DNA from: an uncultured Bacteroidales bacterium
Lineage (GTDB): Bacteria; Bacteroidota; Bacteroidia; Bacteroidales; Bacteroidaceae
NCBI GenBank assembly: GCA_937898885.1
Contig: CALDKD010000015.1
Coordinates: 1 to 11,465 of the forward strand
Length of the DNA: 11,465 bases
Direction: 5' to 3'
Part shown: one piece after another, positions 6,581-11,465 of the stretch
How the letters are laid out: every line of letters starts with the position of its first letter
Numbering within the stretch: the first letter of the stretch is position 1
Notes under the pieces: generated by a model
The model's database searches: none
Told to the model about the DNA's origin: nothing
What the model saw: the letters and a program-made list of their open reading frames with translations, nothing else
Position numbers and translations under genes: made by a program

Positions 6581-6599
6581 AGTCCACCAAAGTCCACCA
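6581..6599 (+). repeat. Tandem AGTCCACCA pair
   Basis: AGTCCACCA occurs at 6581-6589 and again at 6591-6599, one helical turn apart. The core GTCCAC is the same hexamer that is densely repeated at 7980-8031, so the two places may bind the same protein. The rest of the gap to 6716 shows no clear promoter; TAACATTG (6619-6626) is a near match to a -7 box without a -33 partner. Confidence 0.45.
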
Positions 6600-6716
6600 T
6601 CGTTTCGATTTAATACGCTAACATTGCGTTTCAAAAGCGGGAATGCAGTTCGAGTTACCTGCTTTGCCATCCGTAAGACCTATGACGAACAATAGGATCA
6701 GAGCGGAAGGATTTCA

Positions 6717-7010
6717 ATGAAAAACACAAAGAAGGACCTGACAAAGGCCAAGGTCCAATACGTCCTGGATAAGGATGACCTGGAGAATGTACTTCGAGGG
6801 ATCATAGACGAAACCATCACGGAGAACAACTCAAAGAAAAGCGAACGTTATCTCACCATCGCGAAGGCGGCAGAAATGCTCGGCGTCTCCAAGACCACTC
6901 TATGGCGTTGGGAGAAGGAGGATTTTCTGCTTCCTGTCCGCACAGGAACCAAAGTACGCTACAGGGAAAGTGATATCATCAGAGTGATGGAGGGCCGTTC
7001 CGATGCCTAG
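6717..7010 (+). CDS. MerR/excisionase-like helix-turn-helix protein
   Basis: 97 residues. The N-terminal half (about 1-40) is charged and helical. Residues about 45-92 are an HTH_17-type winged helix: YLTIAKAAEMLGVSKTTLWR is the helix-turn-helix and the wing ends in TKVRYRESDIIRVMEG. Proteins of this kind act as excision factors, or as regulators and partners of the RepA-like ATPase in Bacteroidales elements. GGAAGG (6704-6709) lies 7 nt before the ATG and supports the start. The stop overlaps the ATPase gene by 8 nt, so the two are translationally coupled. It differs clearly in sequence from the HTH protein at 314-592. Binding site unknown; the palindrome at 6560 and the GTCCAC repeats are candidates. 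Confidence 0.85.
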   Translation: MKNTKKDLTKAKVQYVLDKDDLENVLRGIIDETITENNSKKSERYLTIAKAAEMLGVSKTTLWRWEKEDFLLPVRTGTKVRYRESDIIRVMEGRSDA

Positions 7011-8052
7011 CCCCATCAGTCCGGTCGAGGCAATCAGGAAAGAGATGGAATCCGGCGGGACGACCGATGTCGGAATATTTACCATCAAATCGGCCAACAA
7101 AACAATCTCGGATGCAGCAATGCGCCCGAATCCTCGAAATCTATTCTGCAGTCTGTGGTACGAGGGTGAAGTGAGCTGCCTCTTCTCTGACAGCAACCTC
7201 GGCAAATCGATTTATGCTGTACAGATAGCCGAGGAAATTGCCAGGTATGACAGGATTCTGCTGATAGACTGCGAATTGTCTGACAAACAGTTTCAACTCC
7301 GCTATACTGATGAGATAAGCGGGGCCAAGCACATATTCCCCGAGAATATGTTCCGGGCAGAGATCAATCCCGCATCATTCAACGTCAAAGATTATGAAGA
7401 ACGCATCCTGGGCGACATTGAATCTGCCGCATTGAAACTTAAGGCAAAGATTATCATCGTCGACAACCTGACTTACCTCTGCAATGCATCGGACAAGGGG
7501 GTTGATGCCGGGTTGTTCATGATGAAATTAATACAGTTGAAGATGAAGTACGGCTGGTCTCTTCTGGTTATCGCCCACACTCCCAAACGGAGTCTTTCAA
7601 GTCCCATTACCCAGAACGACCTGGCAGGCAGCAAGAAGCTCTACAACTTCTTTGACAGCGTGTTTGCAATCGGCAAAAGTGCCAAGGACAGCCGCCTGCG
7701 CTATGTCAAGCAATTGAAAGTCAGGGCTGGTGAATTCCGGTACAGCGACGACAATGTGATGGTGTATGAAATCGAGAAGATCAACGCCTTCGTACATTTC
7801 GAGTTCAAGAGTTATGACTCCGAACGGGAGCACTTGAAGGAGCAGAAAGACGATCAACTGTCCGAGAGGGATAAGAATATTTTGGATTTGCTCTCGCAAG
7901 GGAAATCCTGCAGAGACATAGCTCAGATAACCGGATCCAGCAAGTCACTTGTTTCAAAGGTTAGCAAAGCGAATAAGGCGTCCACAGATGTCCACGCGTC
8001 CACAGGCGTGGACAGTGTGGACACCGTGGACAGGCAGCGTCATGAAATATAA
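7003..8052 (+). CDS. RepA-like AAA/RecA-fold ATPase with C-terminal HTH
   Basis: 349 residues. The core (about 45-225) is a RecA/DnaB-like P-loop domain of the RepA/AAA_25 kind: Walker A LFSDSNLGKSIY (Gly67, Lys68, Ser69), strand ILLIDCEL, Walker B IIIVDNLTYL (Asp154), sensor-like LLVIAHTPKR (His192) and a LAGSKKLYNFFDSV segment as in RepA-type helicases. The first P-loop glycine is replaced by Ser62, a common degeneracy in this family. Residues about 286-322 form an HTH (SERDKNILDLL, SCRDIAQITGSSKSLVSKV). The last 25 residues are a low-complexity tail (ASTDVHASTGVDSVDTVD) encoded by hexamer repeats. Likely role: replication initiation helicase or loader of the element. Overlaps the HTH gene by 8 nt and the Toprim gene by 11 nt. 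Confidence 0.85.
   Translation: MPSPISPVEAIRKEMESGGTTDVGIFTIKSANKTISDAAMRPNPRNLFCSLWYEGEVSCLFSDSNLGKSIYAVQIAEEIARYDRILLIDCELSDKQFQLRYTDEISGAKHIFPENMFRAEINPASFNVKDYEERILGDIESAALKLKAKIIIVDNLTYLCNASDKGVDAGLFMMKLIQLKMKYGWSLLVIAHTPKRSLSSPITQNDLAGSKKLYNFFDSVFAIGKSAKDSRLRYVKQLKVRAGEFRYSDDNVMVYEIEKINAFVHFEFKSYDSEREHLKEQKDDQLSERDKNILDLLSQGKSCRDIAQITGSSKSLVSKVSKANKASTDVHASTGVDSVDTVDRQRHEI
7980..8031 (+). repeat. Three GTCCAC + three GTGGAC hexamers (candidate iterons/origin)
   Basis: GTCCAC starts at 7980, 7990 and 7998, and its reverse complement GTGGAC at 8008, 8017 and 8026. The six copies fall 8-10 nt apart. The centre folds into a 9-bp stem, TGTCCACGC (7989-7997) with GCGTGGACA (8006-8014), loop 8. 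Further copies lie in the next gene (8091, 8100, 8150) and upstream (6582, 6592). Placed at the 3' end of a RepA-like gene, this resembles an initiator-binding site or origin; it also encodes the ATPase tail. Confidence 0.6.
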
Positions 8053-9082
8053 ACTCCAGAAATATAATGGGATAGCATCCCGGCATGAGTGTCCACGTTG
8101 TGGACGGCAGCATTGCTTTACCTTATATATTGATGAGAACGATGTTCCCGTCCACGAGTCTGTTGGCCGATGCGACCACGAATCCAGCTGCGGTTATAAT
8201 TACACTCCCTGGCAGTACTATCAAGATCACCCGCCTTTTGAACGCGGCATACCTGAGATCAAGGTCGTCAAGCCAGCATTTAAGCCTAAGCCATCGTACA
8301 TCCCATATTCCTTTATTGATAAGTCGGTCCGTCTCGATCGGGAAAGCGACTTTATACGGTTCCTGCTGACAATCCTTGATCCGATGATTGTCGAGGGCCT
8401 CGTTGTCGACTACAAATTGGGCGTCACCAAATCCGGAGATGTCATCTTTTTCCAGATAGATCGTTTCGGGCGTTGCCGCACAGGGAAGGTGATGAAGTAC
8501 AACCCCGAAACGGGCCACCGTATCAAAGACGAGGCGGTCAAGGGTAGAATCACTTGGATACACTCCTTGTTGAAGCAAACGGGCCGCCTGTCGGCGAACT
8601 GGAGCCTTAAGCAGTGCCTGTTCGGCGAGCATTTGCTGCCGCTGTTCCCAGATAAAACAGTTGCACTCGTGGAATCGGAAAAAACTGCGGTGATCTGTGC
8701 CGGGATGATGCCGGAATACGTGTGGCTGGCCACCGGAGGGAAGTCTCAACTGAATGAACGCCTGAACGTGCTGCGTGGGCGCAAGGTCGTGGCCTTCCCG
8801 GATGTGGACGGATACGCTGAGTGGCGCACGAAGTTATCTGCTATGTCCGGTCTGGACGTAACGGTCTCTGACTATCTGGAAAGAGTGGCCTCTCCTGAAG
8901 ACCGGGAAAACCACGTTGACATAGCAGACTTACTGATCCGCGACAACAAAGAGTCGGCGAGAGATTCTCAAAGCCAGACCTTCTTGGCCATCCGAGAATT
9001 CATCTCACCGGAATCTCATGACGAACTCAGGCACCTTATCGACGAGCTTGATTTGGAACTCGTCGGTGTGACTCAGCTCTAG
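8042..9082 (+). CDS. Zinc-ribbon + Toprim-like protein (primase-like, DUF6371-type)
   Basis: 346 residues. The N-terminus has a CHC2-like zinc ribbon: Cys17, Cys20 (HECPRCGRQH), Cys44 and Cys50 (GRCDHESSCGY). The C-terminal half is Toprim-like: Glu211/Glu213 in VALVESEKTA, a YVWLATGGKSQLN strand, Asp254 and Asp256 in KVVAFPDVDGY, and a late acidic HVDIADLLI. Zinc ribbon plus Toprim is the arrangement of DnaG-type primases, and proteins like this follow RepA-like ATPases in Bacteroidales elements, so priming of element replication is the likely job. The classical RNA polymerase core between the two is reduced, so catalysis is unproven. The frame is open from 7949, but I chose the ATG at 8042 because the zinc ribbon starts just after it and the earlier residues come from the repeat region. 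Confidence 0.85.
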   Translation: MKYKLQKYNGIASRHECPRCGRQHCFTLYIDENDVPVHESVGRCDHESSCGYNYTPWQYYQDHPPFERGIPEIKVVKPAFKPKPSYIPYSFIDKSVRLDRESDFIRFLLTILDPMIVEGLVVDYKLGVTKSGDVIFFQIDRFGRCRTGKVMKYNPETGHRIKDEAVKGRITWIHSLLKQTGRLSANWSLKQCLFGEHLLPLFPDKTVALVESEKTAVICAGMMPEYVWLATGGKSQLNERLNVLRGRKVVAFPDVDGYAEWRTKLSAMSGLDVTVSDYLERVASPEDRENHVDIADLLIRDNKESARDSQSQTFLAIREFISPESHDELRHLIDELDLELVGVTQL

Positions 9083-9378
9083 GCAAGAGGGTTGTCAAGC
9101 TGCTTCTTGATGGCGTCCATGCGTTCGTGGTAGGCGATGATCGTCTCCGCGTAGCCGTAGAGGGTTTCCTTCAAAGCGGCCAGAAGATTCGCGTCGGCGA
9201 GGAACTTTCCGAAGTCCATATAGAACTTTGCCCGGTCATCATTGCACGCCTCTGGATCGCAGTGATTGCGTTTCCGGCAGTGAGATACGAGCAAAAGATA
9301 AATTTGGCATTGTATTAATTTTGTGATTTTTGACAATAATTGTACTTTCGGTAGAGAATTTTGAGTATATTTGGACAA
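9079..9378 (-). CDS. Small convergent hypothetical protein, start uncertain
   Basis: At most 99 residues. The C-terminal 65 or so look truly coding: codons are G/C-ending like those of neighbouring genes, and the product is an amphipathic helical run (FLADANLLAALKETLYGYAE) preceded by a His/Cys cluster (HCRKRNHCDPEAC). The first 27 residues are AT-rich and overlap the hsdM promoter region, so the true start may be a TTG at 9294 or the ATG at 9219 (46 residues), or the gene may have lost its 5' end. Its TAG shares three bases with the TAG of the Toprim gene, a tight convergent arrangement. Family not recognised; the cysteines might bind zinc. Confidence 0.45.
   Translation of the reverse strand: MSKYTQNSLPKVQLLSKITKLIQCQIYLLLVSHCRKRNHCDPEACNDDRAKFYMDFGKFLADANLLAALKETLYGYAETIIAYHERMDAIKKQLDNPLA
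9320..9373 (+). promoter_or_regulatory. Candidate promoters of the hsdM operon
   Basis: TTTG (9320-9323), a 19-nt spacer and TACTTTCG (9343-9350, one mismatch to TAnnTTTG) form one candidate. A second -7 box, TATATTTG (9366-9373), matches exactly but lacks a -33 box at the usual distance. The leader to the ATG at 9412 would be about 32-55 nt. Confidence 0.5.
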
Positions 9379-9411
9379 TTAATCAGCAAGTAGCACTCAA
9401 TAATACCCCGG

Positions 9412-10944
9412 ATGGCAAAAAAGAAAAAAGAAGCCACTGTATCTTCTACTCCCAAAACCGAGCAGGAGATAAAGATGGAGAATGCTCAGGACCTGTACAA
9501 CTTCCTTTTCGAGGCTTGTAATATCCTGCGCGGTCCAGTAAGCCAGGACAATTTCAAAGACTATATCACCCCAATCCTATACTTCAAGCGCATCAGCGAC
9601 GTCTATGACGAAGAGACCGAAGCGGCATTGCTGGAAAGCGGTGGAGATAAAGAGTATGCATCCCTTCCTGAGCAGCATCGATTCGACATCCCGGAAGGCT
9701 GTCATTGGAAAGATGTCCGTGAACGCACAGAAAACCTCGGTGCCGCTATCGTAGGGGCGATGCGTGGCATTGAACTGGCGAATCCAGATACGCTCTATGG
9801 TGTGCTGTCGATGTTCTCCTCCCAGAAGTGGACAAACAAGCAGAACCTGACAGACGCCAAGATTCGTGACCTTATTGAGCACCTCTCAACAAGGCGTCTG
9901 GGCAATAACGACTATCCGGCAGATCTGATGGGTGACGCTTATGAAGTGCTTCTGAAGAAATTCGCTGACGATAGCAAGGCCCAGGCCGGAGAGTTCTATA
10001 CTCCGCGTTCCGTTGTCCAGTTGCTTGTCAGGATTCTTGACCCGAAACCGGGTGAAACCGTATATGATCCCGCCTGTGGCTCCGGAGGTATGCTCATCGA
10101 GGCCGTTCACCACATGAACCACTCGAGCCTGTGCTGCGGCAGCATCTTCGGCCAGGAAAAGAACGTTGTCAATGCAGCCATTGCCAAGATGAATCTATTC
10201 CTGCACGGAGCATCCGACTTCAATATCATGCAGGGCGATACGCTCCGTAACCCGAAGATTCTTGCAGGTGGAGAGATTGCCAAGTTTGACTGCGTAATAG
10301 CAAATCCGCCGTTCTCTCTTGATAAATGGGGTGCCGTAGAATGGTCATCTGACAAGTACGGACGCAATATATGGGGCACGCCAAGCGATTCCTGCGGCGA
10401 TTATGCCTGGATTCAGCATATGATAAAGTCTATGGCACCAGGCAATAGCCGAATGGCCGTCGTAATGCCTCAGGGAGTTCTGTTCCGAGGAAACGAGGAA
10501 GGCAATATCCGAGAAAAGCTGGTCAAGAGCGACAAGGTCGAGGCCGTTGTAACATTGGGAGATAAGCTCTTCTACGGAACCGGCCTCTCTCCGTGTTTCT
10601 TGATTTTGCGCAATCTCAAACCTGCCGAGCATTCTGCAAGGGTACTGATGATTGATGCAACAAAGATCCTTACTCCGAAACGAGCACAAAACGTCCTTAG
10701 CGACGATGATGTCAATAGGATATTCGAATTGTACGCCAACTACGAAGACGTAGAAGATTATTCAAAGGTGGTTACTCTTGACGAGATAGCAGCCAAAGAT
10801 TATAACCTCTCGCCAAACAGGTATGTGGATTACCACAAAGAAGAAGTCCGTCCTTATGCAGAGGTCCTTGCAGAATTCAAAGCCGCCATTCAGGCAGTGA
10901 AAGATGCGGAAGCAGAGTTCTCACGTTTAATGAAGGAGGAATAA
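9412..10944 (+). CDS. hsdM: Type I restriction-modification N6-adenine methyltransferase subunit HsdM (first copy)
   Basis: 510 residues, normal for the family. Residues about 24-165 are the helical HsdM N-terminal domain (YITPILYFKRISDVYDEE, IPEGCHWKDVRERTENLG). The catalytic domain follows with AGEFYTPRSVVQLL (192-205), the S-adenosylmethionine motif VYDPACGSGGMLIEA (217-231) and the catalytic NPPF (298-301) in FDCVIANPPFSLDKWG. The C-terminus ends in a helical tail that normally contacts the specificity subunit. It methylates adenine on both strands of an asymmetric target once joined to HsdS, protecting host DNA from HsdR. All motifs are intact. The promoter region lies in the 330-base gap upstream, and a second HsdM begins 4 nt after its stop. 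Confidence 0.95.
   Translation: MAKKKKEATVSSTPKTEQEIKMENAQDLYNFLFEACNILRGPVSQDNFKDYITPILYFKRISDVYDEETEAALLESGGDKEYASLPEQHRFDIPEGCHWKDVRERTENLGAAIVGAMRGIELANPDTLYGVLSMFSSQKWTNKQNLTDAKIRDLIEHLSTRRLGNNDYPADLMGDAYEVLLKKFADDSKAQAGEFYTPRSVVQLLVRILDPKPGETVYDPACGSGGMLIEAVHHMNHSSLCCGSIFGQEKNVVNAAIAKMNLFLHGASDFNIMQGDTLRNPKILAGGEIAKFDCVIANPPFSLDKWGAVEWSSDKYGRNIWGTPSDSCGDYAWIQHMIKSMAPGNSRMAVVMPQGVLFRGNEEGNIREKLVKSDKVEAVVTLGDKLFYGTGLSPCFLILRNLKPAEHSARVLMIDATKILTPKRAQNVLSDDDVNRIFELYANYEDVEDYSKVVTLDEIAAKDYNLSPNRYVDYHKEEVRPYAEVLAEFKAAIQAVKDAEAEFSRLMKEE
10934..10939 (+). promoter_or_regulatory. Strong Shine-Dalgarno AGGAGG before the second hsdM
   Basis: AGGAGG lies 9 nt before the ATG at 10949, inside the last codons of the first hsdM. 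Consensus sites are uncommon in Bacteroidota, where the other starts in this window mostly lack one. It decides the start of the second hsdM and suggests that this subunit is made in quantity. Confidence 0.7.
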
Positions 10945-10948
10945 CGAT

Positions 10949-11465
10949 ATGATAGTTGATGGATACAGAAGGCCTGGTGATACAATAGGCTTGGATGAGC
11001 TTAAGACTTTCCTCTGGAGTGCAGCCACGAGACTTCGTGGCCAGATTGACGCTGCCGGTTATAAGGAGTATATATTTCCGCTGCTCTTCTTCAAGAGAAT
11101 CAGCGACGTTTATGACGAACAATATGATGGGTTCCTGCACGATGGTGGTGCTGAGTATGCAAACATGCAGGCAGAGGAACTTGCAATCAGAATTCCGGAA
11201 GGAGCCCATTGGAAGGATGTCCGCCAGGTGACGGAAAACGTTGGCCAGCGTCTGGTTGAGGCGTTCATTGCCATCGAACAAGCTAACCCCGGAGTCGAGG
11301 AAGACGGCAGAATCGTCGGTGGCCTGGACGGAATTTTCGGCCCGAAGGACGGCTGGACAAACAAGGCGAAGATGCCTGACCACATCATCACATCTCTGAT
11401 TGAGGATTTTTCCAAATACAATCTGTCACTCGCCGCCTGCCCTGCAGATGAAATGGGCCAGGCAT
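10949..11465 (+). CDS. hsdM: Second, distinct HsdM paralogue (partial, runs off the window)
   Basis: 172 codons are present, open to the right edge. It is the N-terminal HsdM domain: LRGQIDAAGYKEYIFPLLFF, then FKRISDVYDEQYDG, then IPEGAHWKDVRQVTENVGQ, aligned along its length with residues about 25-180 of the upstream HsdM, with shared blocks such as FKRISDVYDE and HWKDVR. The rest diverges strongly, so it is an old paralogue and not a recent duplicate. It has extra residues (EEDGRIVGGLDGIFGPKDGW) where the first copy is shorter. The methyltransferase motifs should lie beyond the window. Same strand, 4-nt gap and a strong ribosome site make it an operon partner, so the two may form a mixed M1-M2 pair. 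Confidence 0.9.
   Translation, partial: MIVDGYRRPGDTIGLDELKTFLWSAATRLRGQIDAAGYKEYIFPLLFFKRISDVYDEQYDGFLHDGGAEYANMQAEELAIRIPEGAHWKDVRQVTENVGQRLVEAFIAIEQANPGVEEDGRIVGGLDGIFGPKDGWTNKAKMPDHIITSLIEDFSKYNLSLAACPADEMGQA

Noticed and set aside
7949..8041. Upstream extension of the Toprim protein to 7949
   Set aside because: The extra 31 residues are the hexamer repeats read in another frame and lie inside the ATPase gene; the ATG at 8042 fits the family.
7980..8155. Hexamer repeats as a CRISPR array
   Set aside because: Units are 6 nt, spaced 8-10 nt, occur in both orientations and lie within coding sequence; nothing resembles repeat-spacer units.
8123..8749. 208-codon minus-strand open frame within the Toprim gene
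   Set aside because: It lies antisense to zinc-ribbon/Toprim codons that carry clear motifs; long antisense frames are expected in G/C-ending coding DNA.

Overview
The window looks like an accessory region of a Bacteroidota (probably Bacteroidales) genome, most likely a mobile element carrying defence genes. Evidence for the lineage: upstream boxes of the TTTG / TAnnTTTG type (the Bacteroides -33/-7 consensus), mostly weak Shine-Dalgarno sequences, small HTH_17/MerR-like proteins, a RepA-like ATPase followed by a zinc-ribbon/Toprim protein, and an AbiEi of the short type common in that phylum. No species can be named from sequence alone.

Layout. Positions 1-313 hold no supported gene apart from palindromes. 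A small coiled-coil + HTH protein (314-592, +) follows. Positions 593-846 are an empty convergent gap. A leftward four-gene block runs from 5655 to 847: AbiEi-type antitoxin, AbiEii-type nucleotidyltransferase toxin (4-nt ATGA overlap), a ComEC-like metallo-beta-lactamase-fold protein, and (another ATGA overlap) a 692-residue protein that reads as trypsin-like protease - TPR-like helices - GreA/GreB C-terminal domain - PIN nuclease. A near-perfect Bacteroides promoter lies directly before abiEi. Positions 5656-6019 are a repeat-rich divergent regulatory region.

From 6020 to 9082 a rightward module resembles the replication/maintenance core of Bacteroidales plasmids and integrative elements: an unrecognised 176-residue protein, an excisionase-like HTH protein, a RepA-like ATPase with a C-terminal HTH, and a zinc-ribbon/Toprim protein. 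The last three genes overlap. The 3' end of the ATPase gene carries three GTCCAC hexamers followed by three GTGGAC hexamers, a possible origin or initiator-binding site. A small convergent gene of uncertain start lies at 9079-9378 (-).

The right end (9412 to the window edge) starts a type I restriction-modification locus: a complete HsdM and, after a strong Shine-Dalgarno, the N-terminal 172 codons of a second, different HsdM paralogue. The specificity and restriction subunits would lie beyond the window.

Working interpretation: an element with its own replication genes carries three defence or addiction modules side by side (AbiE toxin-antitoxin, an MBL + protease/GreAB-C/PIN system, and a two-HsdM type I system). 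The MBL + protease-TPR-GreAB-C-PIN pair is the most unusual part. Its domain make-up suggests a sensor or nucleotide-processing enzyme coupled to a protease that carries an RNase possibly docked on RNA polymerase; that mechanism is inference.
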